A stretch of DNA of 35,870 nt from Bacteroidota bacterium (GCA_023417955.1 JAEZDW010000116.1:1-35870), one strand, 5' to 3'. Positions 1 through 8,199 are shown, counted from the stretch's first letter. Program-made: numbers and translations. The notes: a model not told the origin generated them from the letters alone.

Positions 1-1
1 T

Positions 2-346
2 GGAATAGGAGTTTGGAACTATGCTGTTGCCCACCCTGAACGTCTTGCAGCGATCGTTCCAATCTCTGGAAGTGGGAACACGGGTAAAGCCTGCACGCTC
101 AAAGGCGTTGCTGTGTGGGCATTTCACAATCAGACTGATAACATTGTGGGCTCCGCCGGGTCAGTTAATATGATCAATGCTATCCAGGCATGTCCTCCGC
201 AAAAGGAAGCGAAGATTTTGATTTTCCCTGACACTGGGCACGATTGCTGGCGCAGGGTTTACGACAAGAATCACGCGAATTGGAGCAAGAGCCCCGGCAT
301 TGCCAAGTTTGATATCTATGACTGGCTTCTGTCGAAGAAGCGCTAA
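2..346 (+). CDS. alpha/beta hydrolase (esterase/prolyl-oligopeptidase-like), 5'-truncated
   Basis: The reading frame is open from the left edge of the window and ends in TAA, so only about 114 C-terminal residues are present. The visible part begins just after where the nucleophile elbow should lie (GIGVWNYAVAHPERLAAIVP), which is how predicted peptidases and PHB-depolymerase-like esterases continue after their GxSxGG motif. The catalytic Asp is probably in HNQTDNIV and the catalytic His in TGHDCW. The nucleophile Ser must lie outside the window, so the enzyme subclass and any signal peptide cannot be judged. It is convergent with the MlaF gene, with 29 bases between the stop codons. Confidence 0.75.
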   Translation, partial: GIGVWNYAVAHPERLAAIVPISGSGNTGKACTLKGVAVWAFHNQTDNIVGSAGSVNMINAIQACPPQKEAKILIFPDTGHDCWRRVYDKNHANWSKSPGIAKFDIYDWLLSKKR

Positions 347-375
347 TTTCAAAAGTACGCTTTTTAGTATTACCG

Positions 376-1146
376 CTATGCTTTGCCGCCGAGGTCGTCT
401 CCGCTACGCATACTGCGCATGACTTTATTGGCGAAAACAAAACTGTCCAATTCAGGAACGCCTGAATGCGTGATGTCATGTTTTGTTCCTTCCCAGAGTT
501 TTCTTCCCTGATAAAGGAAGAGGATTTTTTCACCGATACCGATCATTGAATTCATGTCGTGGGTAACAACGATCGTCGTCATATCAAGGTCTTCAGAAAG
601 ATCCTGAATGAGTTCGTCAATAAGAACCGAGGTCTGCGGGTCGAGTCCCGAGTTCGGCTCATCACAGAAAAGATATTGAGGTGTATTTACGATAGCGCGT
701 GCAATGCCAACACGTTTCTTCATACCGCCACTTATTTCCGAAGGCATTTTTTTGTTCACGTTTTCCAGACCAACGCGTTTCAGGCAAAAGTTTACGCGCT
801 CGAGTTTTTCGTCGCGCTTCATTGTTGTCAGAATGTCAAGAGGAAACATAACGTTTTCTTCCACGTTCTTGCTGTCAAACAACGCACTTCCCTGGAACAG
901 CATACCCATCTCCCGCCGGATTTGAATTTTGAGATCGCGGTTGCCGGCGTAAAAATCTCTCCCGTCATAAAGCACATTGCCAGTGTCGGGTTTCAGTAAG
1001 CCAACAATGCATTTAAGCAGCACACTTTTTCCCGTTCCACTCGAGCCGATTATCAGGTTTGGTTTGCCCTTCTCGAAGGCGCCACTGATCCCCTCCAGAA
1101 TCGTTTTGCCGTTAAATGCTTTTGATATGTTTTCGATCTCAATCAT
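376..1146 (-). CDS. ABC transporter ATP-binding protein, MlaF-like
   Basis: A 256-residue ATPase subunit of an Mla/Ttg2-type phospholipid (or other lipid) transport system at the cytoplasmic face of the inner membrane. Visible motifs: Walker A GSSGTGKS (34-41), Q-loop around Q85, signature SGGMKKR (139-145), Walker B YLFCDEP (158-164, catalytic E163) and H-loop His196. The NSGLDP segment after Walker B is typical of the MlaF branch. The frame stays open upstream, but the start at 1146 is chosen because homology begins there and because ATG overlaps the TAA stop of the permease gene (TAATG), implying translational coupling. No MlaD/MCE gene follows, since the next gene is convergent. Confidence 0.92.
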   Translation of the reverse strand: MIEIENISKAFNGKTILEGISGAFEKGKPNLIIGSSGTGKSVLLKCIVGLLKPDTGNVLYDGRDFYAGNRDLKIQIRREMGMLFQGSALFDSKNVEENVMFPLDILTTMKRDEKLERVNFCLKRVGLENVNKKMPSEISGGMKKRVGIARAIVNTPQYLFCDEPNSGLDPQTSVLIDELIQDLSEDLDMTTIVVTHDMNSMIGIGEKILFLYQGRKLWEGTKHDITHSGVPELDSFVFANKVMRSMRSGDDLGGKA

Positions 1147-1880
1147 TATCCGAGTAACAGTTGCGCGAGGAAATAGTCTGAAAGTAATACTGCAATAACA
1201 GAGTTTGTAACTGCTTTTGTGCTCGATACCCCCACTTCGAGTGCTCCACCCTGGGTGTAGTAACCCTGGTATGAAGAGATTGAGGAAACAAGGAAAGCAA
1301 ATACAACGGACTTGATAAGCGCAAATGTCACGGTAAACGGGTTGAATGCGTAGCGAATTCCGTAAACGTAATCGTTCGGCGTAATGATTTCCGTGATCGT
1401 GCCTACAAGATATCCTCCGGCTAATGCGCATACTCCTGCAATGATGACCAGCAACGGGTACATCAGTATGGAAGCGATGATCTTCGGGAGTACGAGGTAT
1501 GAAACCGAGTTAATCCCCATAACCTCCAGCGCGTCGATCTGTTCAGTAATCCGCATTGTACCAAGCCCACCAGCCATACTGCTGCCAACCTTCCCGGCAT
1601 AAATTACCGCGATGATCGTAGGGGCAAGTTCTAGAATGGTCATCTCGCGCACTACCTGGGAAATCACGAAATTCGGGATAAGGGGACTCACCATGTTGAA
1701 CGCCGTCTGTACGGTAGTCACCGCACCCATAAACGTGGCGACAAGCGCAACGAGAAACAGAGAACCTATACCAATTGAGACCGACTCCTCCAGAACCAGT
1801 TTGTAATAGGTGCGGAAAGATTCGCGGTTGATGAACAGGTTTCTAAGAAAAATGAAATACTTCCCGATTTCGGTGATCAT
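1146..1880 (-). CDS. MlaE-family ABC transporter permease
   Basis: A 244-residue integral membrane protein of the MlaE/TGD1 permease family, partner of the ATPase encoded immediately downstream. It starts with an amphipathic segment (MITEIGKYFIFLRNLF) followed by about five hydrophobic spans. The conserved cytoplasmic region GGLGTMRITEQIDALEVMGI, which couples to the ATPase in this family, is clearly present near the middle. Length is normal for the family. The gene is first in a two-gene unit and is divergent from the SDR gene; the 81-bp divergent spacer contains a perfect palindrome at 1921-1936. The family is secure, the transported lipid is not. Confidence 0.9.
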   Translation of the reverse strand: MITEIGKYFIFLRNLFINRESFRTYYKLVLEESVSIGIGSLFLVALVATFMGAVTTVQTAFNMVSPLIPNFVISQVVREMTILELAPTIIAVIYAGKVGSSMAGGLGTMRITEQIDALEVMGINSVSYLVLPKIIASILMYPLLVIIAGVCALAGGYLVGTITEIITPNDYVYGIRYAFNPFTVTFALIKSVVFAFLVSSISSYQGYYTQGGALEVGVSSTKAVTNSVIAVLLSDYFLAQLLLG

Positions 1881-1920
1881 ACGTTTGCTTACAAATTCGC
1901 AAATCTTACAGTCTATGCAC

Positions 1921-1936
1921 TATCTTGCGCAAGATA
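1921..1936. promoter_or_regulatory. perfect 16-bp palindrome, candidate operator
   Basis: TATCTTGCGCAAGATA is its own reverse complement. It lies in the 81-bp spacer between the divergent MlaE and SDR genes, 41 bases from the MlaE start and 26 from the SDR start. A dyad of this size in a divergent promoter region is what a dimeric regulator site looks like. No regulator gene is adjacent, so the binding protein is unknown. Confidence 0.4.
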
Positions 1937-1961
1937 CCCAAAAATCAGGTAAATAGTTTTT

Positions 1962-2669
1962 ATGAACAAACTCATTGTTGTTACCGGGGGAACGAAGGGA
2001 ATCGGGCGCGCCATCGTCGTGAAGTTTGCATCTGCAGGTTTTGATGTTGCGACGTGCTCGCGAAACAAGGCTGACCTGGCGCAACTCACTTCTGAATTGA
2101 ACGTAAAGTTTCCAAACAGCAGGATATTCACCTATGTAGCCGACATGAGTAAGAGAAATGATATCGAGGCGTTTACACGTCAGGTAGCAGATCTCGGCCG
2201 ACCATTAGATGTACTCGTAAACAACGCGGGCTACTTTATTCCCGGGGATATCACAACCGAAAAAGAGGGTACCCTGGAAAGCATGATCGAAGCAAATTTG
2301 TACAGCGCCTATCATACTACACGCCAACTCGTGGTTAACATGAAAAACCGTGGTCAAGGTCACATTTTCAACATGTGCTCCATTGCCAGCATTGCAGCAT
2401 ACGCCAATGGTGGCTCATACGCTATTTCAAAATTCGCTTTACTTGGTTTTTCAAAATGTCTCCGGGAAGAATTGAAACCATTGGGAATACGCGTTACCGC
2501 GGTCATGCCCGGCGCCACTTACACGGCAAGCTGGGCTGGAACCGAGCTTCCCGAAGAACGGTTCATGAAAGCCGGGGATGTTGCCGAATCAATCTATTCC
2601 GCCTGGACGCTTTCGGAAAGAAGTGTAGTGGAAGAAATCTTGATTCGTCCGCAGCTGGGCGATTTATAA
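1962..2669 (+). CDS. SDR family NAD(P)-dependent oxidoreductase
   Basis: A 235-residue classical short-chain dehydrogenase/reductase. The cofactor-binding loop is TGGTKGIG (8-15), the structural NNAG motif is at 87-90, and the catalytic residues are S140, Y153 and K157 in the YAISK motif. Basic residues after the second strand (CSRNK) suggest NADP(H) preference, which is inference. The C-terminus has the PGATYTASW segment common in this subfamily. The substrate cannot be told from sequence. It stands alone, divergent from the Mla pair and 68 bases ahead of ispG. Confidence 0.9.
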   Translation: MNKLIVVTGGTKGIGRAIVVKFASAGFDVATCSRNKADLAQLTSELNVKFPNSRIFTYVADMSKRNDIEAFTRQVADLGRPLDVLVNNAGYFIPGDITTEKEGTLESMIEANLYSAYHTTRQLVVNMKNRGQGHIFNMCSIASIAAYANGGSYAISKFALLGFSKCLREELKPLGIRVTAVMPGATYTASWAGTELPEERFMKAGDVAESIYSAWTLSERSVVEEILIRPQLGDL

Positions 2670-2713
2670 CCTGCCATTTTCTACACTCCGGAACATTTTT
2701 GGATTTTAAAGGT

Positions 2714-2721
2714 TAATTTTG
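2714..2721 (+). promoter_or_regulatory. candidate -7 promoter element for ispG
   Basis: TAATTTTG matches the Bacteroidota -7 consensus TAnnTTTG. It lies 16 bases before the GTG start of ispG, implying a very short leader. A TTTG at 2698-2701 could be the upstream element, but the 12-base spacing is shorter than the usual 17-23. Confidence 0.4.
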
Positions 2722-2737
2722 TGAAAACTTATCTATC

Positions 2738-4693
2738 GTGAATGCATCCCTTGCATCGCTGAAGGCATATTGCAACAGTCTCGTCGAATACCAGCGCCGT
2801 AAAACCGTGGAAGTCAGCATTGGCGATGTTCCTATGGGCGGCTTAAACCCCATCCGTATCCAGTCCATGACTACCGTTGATACTATGGATACCATCGGAT
2901 CGGTTGAGCAAACCATTCGTATGGTCGAGGCTGGCTGCGAATATGTCCGCATTACCGCACCGAGCGTGAAGGAAGCACAGAACCTGGAAGCAATCAAGAC
3001 AGAACTCCGAAAAAGAGGATATAACGTTCCTCTGGTTGCTGATATTCATTTTACTCCCAATGCTGCAGAACTGGCGGCGAGAATCGTGGAAAAAGTGCGA
3101 ATTAATCCGGGTAACTATGCTGATAAGAAACGATTCGAAACAATCGACTATACCGAAGCAACCTACCGCGCCGAGCTTGAGCGTATTCGCGACAAATTTG
3201 TTCCACTGATCAGGATTTGCAAGGAATACGGAACAGCAATGCGTATCGGTACGAATCATGGTTCTTTGTCCGATCGTATCATGAGTCGCTATGGCGACAA
3301 CCCGGTTGGAATGGTCGAATCCGCATTGGAGTTTCTTCGGATTTGCGAAGACGAATCCTACTATAACATCGTACTTTCAATGAAATCGAGCAACCCGCAG
3401 GTAATGGTGGAGGCATACCGGCTGCTTGTGCAAAAGCTCGATGAAGAAGGACTAAGACCTTATCCGTTGCATCTTGGTGTAACTGAAGCCGGAGATGGCG
3501 AGGATGGAAGAATAAAATCCGCTGTTGGGATTGGTACCCTGCTCGAAGATGGTCTCGGTGACACTATCCGCGTAAGCCTCACCGAAGAGCCAGAAGCAGA
3601 AGTACCGGTAGCGAGATCGTTGGCGGATCGTTATAAGTCTCGTGCGGGGCATAAGCCGATTCCTGGAATCAGAATCTACCCGGTGACTCCGTTCGAATAC
3701 AACAAGCGAGTATCTCATGCTGTCGGCAACATCGGAGGTAGCAACGTGCCGCGTGTTATTGCTGACTTTTCCACCAGACAACAAATCACGGCTGCGTCAC
3801 TGTTCGCGGTTGGATACCAGTATTCCGTACCACTGGACAAATGGAATATCACAGATTCCGCGTGTGATTACATCTACACTGCGTCAAACCCGGTTGAGTT
3901 CGAGATACCGGGCACACTTGGTGTTATAATGGATTTTAACGCGTGGATACAACACAAAGAACGCACAAGACATTACCCGCTCCTTGCAGCGAATGAATAT
4001 CGAAATACGGATGCAATCCCTGCAGAGGTATATTTTGTTAGTGTAACCCTTCGCGACCTGGATGATGCATTGCTTGACAAGATCAAGACTGACAAGAAGG
4101 CTATACTTATTGCCAGCACTGATAATGCACATGCAATGGCCGAACTGCGGCGTTTGTTTGTAGAACTGTTGCAATTGGACTACGCGGTCCCAATTGTGCT
4201 TTCACGATCTTACAGCGACGTGACGGAAGATGAATTCCGGCTGTACGCTGCCACCGATACCGGAGGCTTGCTCGTCGACGGCCTGGGGGATGGCCTGATG
4301 TTAAATGCAACCGGAATATCCGAACGAACTGTAAACCAGACTGCCTTTAACATCTTACAGGCTACAAGAACACGGATTTCAAAAACCGAATATATCAGCT
4401 GCCCCTCCTGCGGTAGAACGCTGTTTGATTTGCAGGAGACAACGGCGCGTATCCGGTCCGTTACCAATCATTTGAAAGGAGTTAAAATCGGCATCATGGG
4501 ATGTATCGTGAATGGTCCCGGCGAGATGGCTGATGCAGACTATGGATACGTTGGTTCCGGGCCGGGGCGGATCACGTTGTACAAAGGCAGGGAAGTAGTT
4601 CGCAGAAATGTACCTACGGCACAGGCGGTGGATGAGTTGATTAACCTGATCCGCGAACATGGTGACTGGATAGAGCCGGTCGAAGGTGTTTGA
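2738..4693 (+). CDS. ispG: 4-hydroxy-3-methylbut-2-enyl diphosphate synthase (long form)
   Basis: IspG/GcpE of the MEP isoprenoid pathway, which reductively converts 2-C-methyl-erythritol 2,4-cyclodiphosphate to HMBPP using a [4Fe-4S] cluster. At 651 residues it is the long form known from Bacteroidota, chlamydiae and plants, with an extra domain between the N-terminal TIM barrel (about 1-290) and the C-terminal cluster domain. Cluster ligands are C555 and C558 (SCPSCG), C589 (GCIVNGPGE) and E596, with the same C-to-E spacing as the E. coli enzyme. The start is GTG at 2738; the following CNSLVEYQRRKT is the normal N-terminal sequence of this group. It heads a tight cluster with the next two genes. 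Confidence 0.96.
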   Translation: MNASLASLKAYCNSLVEYQRRKTVEVSIGDVPMGGLNPIRIQSMTTVDTMDTIGSVEQTIRMVEAGCEYVRITAPSVKEAQNLEAIKTELRKRGYNVPLVADIHFTPNAAELAARIVEKVRINPGNYADKKRFETIDYTEATYRAELERIRDKFVPLIRICKEYGTAMRIGTNHGSLSDRIMSRYGDNPVGMVESALEFLRICEDESYYNIVLSMKSSNPQVMVEAYRLLVQKLDEEGLRPYPLHLGVTEAGDGEDGRIKSAVGIGTLLEDGLGDTIRVSLTEEPEAEVPVARSLADRYKSRAGHKPIPGIRIYPVTPFEYNKRVSHAVGNIGGSNVPRVIADFSTRQQITAASLFAVGYQYSVPLDKWNITDSACDYIYTASNPVEFEIPGTLGVIMDFNAWIQHKERTRHYPLLAANEYRNTDAIPAEVYFVSVTLRDLDDALLDKIKTDKKAILIASTDNAHAMAELRRLFVELLQLDYAVPIVLSRSYSDVTEDEFRLYAATDTGGLLVDGLGDGLMLNATGISERTVNQTAFNILQATRTRISKTEYISCPSCGRTLFDLQETTARIRSVTNHLKGVKIGIMGCIVNGPGEMADADYGYVGSGPGRITLYKGREVVRRNVPTAQAVDELINLIREHGDWIEPVEGV

Positions 4694-4709
4694 TTGATGA
4701 TTCTATGAC

Positions 4710-4961
4710 GTGAAAAGTGATCTTATGCGTATGAGTGATAGCACTGACAAAGAACACGAAGGTGAGTCCCGGCGGACATGGAAAGATTTTTTCAGCCTCG
4801 GTGAAGTGGGAGGGTATTTCTTCCGTAAGAAAGATCCAAACCGCCCCTCGAATATCAACCTGCGTATGATGCACGGTGTGAACAAAATATCAATTGCTAT
4901 TTTTCTTCTCGGTGTCCTGTACCTCATTTTCAAACTCGCGATCAAACCTGCATTGGAGTGA
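4710..4961 (+). CDS. small membrane protein of unknown function (DUF6728-like)
   Basis: An 83-residue protein with a charged N-terminus, a conserved-looking block (FFSLGEVGGYFFRKKDPNRP) and one C-terminal membrane span (about 57-78). From memory this resembles a short Bacteroidota family annotated DUF6728, but I cannot verify the family number. The first possible start is GTG at 4710; ATG codons at 4725 and 4731 would give slightly shorter products. It begins 16 bases after ispG and overlaps the next gene by 4 bases (GTGA), so it is probably co-translated with it. Function unknown. Confidence 0.75.
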   Translation: MKSDLMRMSDSTDKEHEGESRRTWKDFFSLGEVGGYFFRKKDPNRPSNINLRMMHGVNKISIAIFLLGVLYLIFKLAIKPALE

Positions 4962-5311
4962 ACCTTGAATCTTTTCGCGCGTATTGCTTGTCAAAAAAGG
5001 GCGTTACTGAAGAAACGCCTTTTGACGAAACAACTCTCGTATTCAAAGTGATGGGAAAAATGTTCGCGCTTACCAGTATGGATGATTTTTCAAGCGTCAA
5101 CCTGAAGTCGGACCCGGAAATCGCAGTAGAATTGAGGGAGAAATACGAGGCCGTCCAGCCCGGTTATCACATGCATAAGAAACACTGGAACACGGTCCTG
5201 ATTGATGGATCCGTCCCCGACCGCGAACTAAAGGCCTGGATCGACGCTTCGTACGATTTAGTGGTCGCCGGACTCACGAAAAAGCAAAAGCTGGCGTTAG
5301 AGTCACTGTAA
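4958..5311 (+). CDS. MmcQ/YjbR family protein
   Basis: A 117-residue protein of the MmcQ/YjbR (CyaY-like fold) family. Family features are the N-terminal FRAYCLSKKGVTEETPFDE, the VFKVMGKMFAL strand, the NLKSDPE segment and the C-terminal basic/tryptophan region (GYHMHKKHWNTV, then AWIDASYDLV). Members are usually called putative DNA-binding proteins, but no sequence-specific role is established. The start is GTG inside the GTGA overlap with the preceding gene. It is the last gene of the ispG cluster. Confidence 0.88.
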   Translation: MNLESFRAYCLSKKGVTEETPFDETTLVFKVMGKMFALTSMDDFSSVNLKSDPEIAVELREKYEAVQPGYHMHKKHWNTVLIDGSVPDRELKAWIDASYDLVVAGLTKKQKLALESL

Positions 5312-5434
5312 AGCCGGATTGGCCGGATCAGCAGTTTTTCGTCCAAAGTCGCCTTTTTATGAACAATCCAGGTCACATGAACCATTTTCCCCTGAATCGC
5401 ACTAGAAACCGGCCATCTTTGTTGATAAAATCTT

Positions 5435-5442
5435 TATTTTTG
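5435..5442 (+). promoter_or_regulatory. candidate -7 promoter element for the 5460 lipoprotein gene
   Basis: TATTTTTG matches the Bacteroidota -7 consensus TAnnTTTG. It is 18 bases upstream of the ATG at 5460. A TTTG lies at 5418-5421, closer than the usual spacing. Apart from this the 148-base gap after the MmcQ gene shows nothing. Confidence 0.42.
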
Positions 5443-5459
5443 CTTGAATTACCCTAACC

Positions 5460-6446
5460 ATGGTAAGGGCACTGACCGCATTTTTATTGGCGATCCTCAG
5501 CTTGACGGCCTGCACGCAGCGCACGATATGCCCTGCGTTCCAGAGTGCCTATATCTATGACAAGGAGGAGCTTCGTAAGAAGTTCAGTTACATTAAGGAG
5601 GATTCCACACCAAAGATCTACACCGCCAGCAAGACAAAATACCTCGTTGCCGAACCAACGACATACCGCAAGAAAATCCGGTCTCTCAAGACTGTTGAGG
5701 TGAAGCCGATTTACGTTGCTGTTCCGGATAGCTTTAATATCAAGGAAGGTGAGGGCCTCCTCGGTGAAGATGGCGAGGATGGTGTGGTTCCAGGTGCTGA
5801 ACTTGACCTGGCAGCACGCTCTGTTATCGACAGCATCTACATTGAAGACGTTCCCCGCGACGAAGTCGCGTCTGCCGAAGACAGTGTGTACGTGATCTCA
5901 AAAGACAAGGAAGTCAGGGTTCTGAAATACGATATGCCGGACAGTCTCATCTATGATGAAAACACCGGGAGATATGTTGCCGAAACGCCGCGATACGCGG
6001 TTGTACATGTAACGTTTAATGTCGAGCAGGACAACTATATGTGGTACCTGCGCGAATATCTTGTCCTTCCGGATGTACGACAGGCGAGGATCCTACAGAG
6101 TGCACGCGGCGAGGAGGCAAAGAGCGCCGAAAAGAAATCGAAACGCGAGGGTGGATTCTTTAAGAATCTGTTCAGGAAAAAGAAGAAAGACGAGCCTGCT
6201 GAAGAAACACCAGCACCCAAAACGCCCAACGAAGACGATTTTGACTTCATCGACGAATCACCGGGAGATGAAGAAGACGTGAAGCCTGCCGAGCAGAAAC
6301 AGAAGAAAGGCCTCTTCGGCCGAAAAAAAGATAAAAAGGAGAAGCCGGCAAAGAAGGAGGAGCCGGACGATCAGCAACCGGAGGATAAAAAGCAGCAGGA
6401 AGACAAAAAGGTATTACCTGAGCCGCTCGACGAAGACGGTTTCTGA
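5460..6446 (+). CDS. lipoprotein of unknown function with charged C-terminal tail
   Basis: A 328-residue predicted lipoprotein: hydrophobic signal (1-17) and lipobox LTAC with Cys18. The mature N-terminal part begins CPAFQSAYIYDKEELRKKFSY, a pattern I associate with an uncharacterised Cytophagales family. Residues about 60-210 look folded and include two long acidic linkers. From about residue 215 the chain is dominated by Lys/Glu/Asp, with short repeated blocks (FFKNLFRKKKKD, GLFGRKKDKKEK), so the tail is probably disordered or binds a polyanion. It ends one base before the stop of the convergent SRAP gene. Function unknown. Confidence 0.8.
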   Translation: MVRALTAFLLAILSLTACTQRTICPAFQSAYIYDKEELRKKFSYIKEDSTPKIYTASKTKYLVAEPTTYRKKIRSLKTVEVKPIYVAVPDSFNIKEGEGLLGEDGEDGVVPGAELDLAARSVIDSIYIEDVPRDEVASAEDSVYVISKDKEVRVLKYDMPDSLIYDENTGRYVAETPRYAVVHVTFNVEQDNYMWYLREYLVLPDVRQARILQSARGEEAKSAEKKSKREGGFFKNLFRKKKKDEPAEETPAPKTPNEDDFDFIDESPGDEEDVKPAEQKQKKGLFGRKKDKKEKPAKKEEPDDQQPEDKKQQEDKKVLPEPLDEDGF

Positions 6447-6447
6447 T

Positions 6448-7146
6448 CTAATCGAACAACGTCAGGTTGCCATGCTGGTCGGCAGGGGGTGCCGGTATAA
6501 TCAGCGAAGCGGCATTTGCATTTGAATCACTGATACGTGGCGAAACTGAGTAATGATTTACCTGTTCCGACGGATAGGGGACCAACACCGCCATAAGATC
6601 ATCGTCACTGCTTGAAGCGTCGAGCCAGATCTTTTCCGTAGCTCGTGACAGGATCGCCGGCATACGGTCATGCACCTGTGCGACAATGTTGTTTGACGGA
6701 ACAGTGACTACTGTAAAAGTGTGAAACTCATTCCCGTCAGTGTCTTCATACTCCTCCCAGAACCCTGCAAATGAAAAGAGATCCTGATCACGGCAGACGA
6801 AGCGGTAAGGTATTTGTGTTTTCTTGCCAGCTTTCTTCCACGCATAAAACCCGTCTGCAGGAATAATGCATCGGCTCTTTCGAAGCGCTTTTTGCAACGA
6901 TACCTTTTCGGGAATAACTTCCGCCCTTACGTTGATGATCTTCTCCGACAGCGTCTTGTTTTTCGACCACATCGGTGACGTGCCCCAGTAAAATGTGCCG
7001 ACGCCTTCAGGTGCAGTTGAAGTAATGACAGGTAGCAATTGCGTTGGCGCAGCGTTGTAATTGGGAGCAATTGAATCCGGTACGTCAACCGAGAATCGTT
7101 CCCGAATGCCGGAGGCCGAAGCTGTAATGCTGTACCGGTCAATCAT
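6448..7146 (-). CDS. SRAP-family (YedK/HMCES-like) protein lacking catalytic Cys2
   Basis: A 232-residue SOS-response-associated-peptidase-fold protein. Canonical members crosslink to abasic sites in single-stranded DNA through Cys2 exposed after Met removal. Family landmarks are present: YNAAPTQ (30-36), the WGTSPMW loop (54-60), NVRAE (N72), PADGFYAW (97-103) and VHDRMP (H159). Two key residues are not: the protein starts MIDRYS instead of MCGRYS, so residue 2 is Ile, and the Glu of the GFYEW motif is Ala102. An in-frame TAA three codons upstream excludes a longer start carrying Cys. It may retain DNA binding without the classical crosslink. It is the last gene of a minus-strand run, 114 bases after the YheT-like gene. 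Confidence 0.88.
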   Translation of the reverse strand: MIDRYSITASASGIRERFSVDVPDSIAPNYNAAPTQLLPVITSTAPEGVGTFYWGTSPMWSKNKTLSEKIINVRAEVIPEKVSLQKALRKSRCIIPADGFYAWKKAGKKTQIPYRFVCRDQDLFSFAGFWEEYEDTDGNEFHTFTVVTVPSNNIVAQVHDRMPAILSRATEKIWLDASSSDDDLMAVLVPYPSEQVNHYSVSPRISDSNANAASLIIPAPPADQHGNLTLFD

Positions 7147-7260
7147 ACACGGAGTTTAGTGAGCAGGAAAGTTAACACGTTACCCCTGTTCGAAAAACTA
7201 TTCCATCCGGAAATTAATCAGCCGGTCAAGTCAATTCAACGCAATCCTCAGATCAGCGGG

Positions 7261-8199
7261 TCAATCAGCAATCAAAAACTCCACCGCCCTGGCTTCACTC
7301 CAATACAATCCCGCTGGTGTGAATTGTGCAAAACCAACGTGCCCGCCACGACTTGGTGTCTCAAGCCTGACATTTGGATGGCCCGTGAGTAATTCAACAG
7401 GAAAGCACTTACGGCTGAGGAATGGATCGTTCAGTGCATTGATGATCAGCGTCGGAATTGTAATCGCCTCTACAAAATGAATCGAACTGTTCTGTGTGTA
7501 ATAATCTGCGGCGTCACTGTACCCGTGCAATGGAGCAGTGTACGCATCATCAAATGCCTGGATTGTGCGTATAGTCGGAAGATATCGCGTTTCCAGTTCT
7601 GGATACCGCTCGCTCTTCAGAATGACTTTTTGCTTGAGACTCCTCAGAAAACGATTCGCATAAATCCAGTTTGAAGGCTGCGAAATCCTGGCACAACTCG
7701 TATGAAGATCCAACGGGACCGAAAAGACTACGGCCTTCTTGATTTGTGGGCTGTGTGATCGTTCACCAAGGTATTTTAACGTAAGGTTGCCCCCCAGGCT
7801 GAATCCGGCAAGGTTGATTTCCTTATATGTCGAGCCTGCCAACGCATGCATCACAACAGTATGCAGGTCATCGGTCGCGCCGCTGTGATAAAAACGTAGC
7901 TGCCGGTTGATCTCGCCTCCACAGCCACGGAAGTTCCACGCAAGCACATCAAAACCGTTCCCTAAAGCGGCTTTCGCCAGGCCTTTGACGTATGCGCGGT
8001 CTGAACTGCCCTCAAGTCCATGTGAAATGATGAGGAGTTTTTTTGATCCCGTTCGAATCCAGTCCAGATCGAGGAAGTCATCATCAGCTGTTTCAATCCG
8101 TTCGCGTACATACGGCGGCACCGTAACGCGCCGAATCAGCGAAGGGAATATTGTTTCAAGATGACCGTTGAATAAAAATAAAGGCGGTTTATAGCTCAC
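7261..8199 (-). CDS. YheT family alpha/beta hydrolase
   Basis: A 312-residue hydrolase of the YheT/ABHD1-3 family. The N-terminus has the family signature NGHLETIFPSL (11-21), the oxyanion region SHGLEGSSD (59-67), the nucleophile elbow GFSLGGN with S134, acid D258 in NALNDPF and His287 in RGGHVGF. Length is normal. No signal peptide is visible, so it is presumably cytoplasmic. The natural substrate of the bacterial family is not well defined; short-chain esters are generally assumed. It follows the YfiT-like gene by 30 bases and is probably cotranscribed with it. Confidence 0.92.
   Translation of the reverse strand: MSYKPPLFLFNGHLETIFPSLIRRVTVPPYVRERIETADDDFLDLDWIRTGSKKLLIISHGLEGSSDRAYVKGLAKAALGNGFDVLAWNFRGCGGEINRQLRFYHSGATDDLHTVVMHALAGSTYKEINLAGFSLGGNLTLKYLGERSHSPQIKKAVVFSVPLDLHTSCARISQPSNWIYANRFLRSLKQKVILKSERYPELETRYLPTIRTIQAFDDAYTAPLHGYSDAADYYTQNSSIHFVEAITIPTLIINALNDPFLSRKCFPVELLTGHPNVRLETPSRGGHVGFAQFTPAGLYWSEARAVEFLIAD

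Noticed and set aside
351..364. AAAAG-TACG-CTTTT hairpin between convergent genes as a terminator
   Set aside because: The stem is only five mostly A-T pairs; too weak to call, though its position is suitable.
1147..1431. In-frame upstream extension of the MlaF gene to 1431
   Set aside because: The extra 95 residues are Arg/Cys-rich, lie antisense-frame over the MlaE coding region and lack ABC homology; the ATG at 1146 with TAATG overlap is the natural start.
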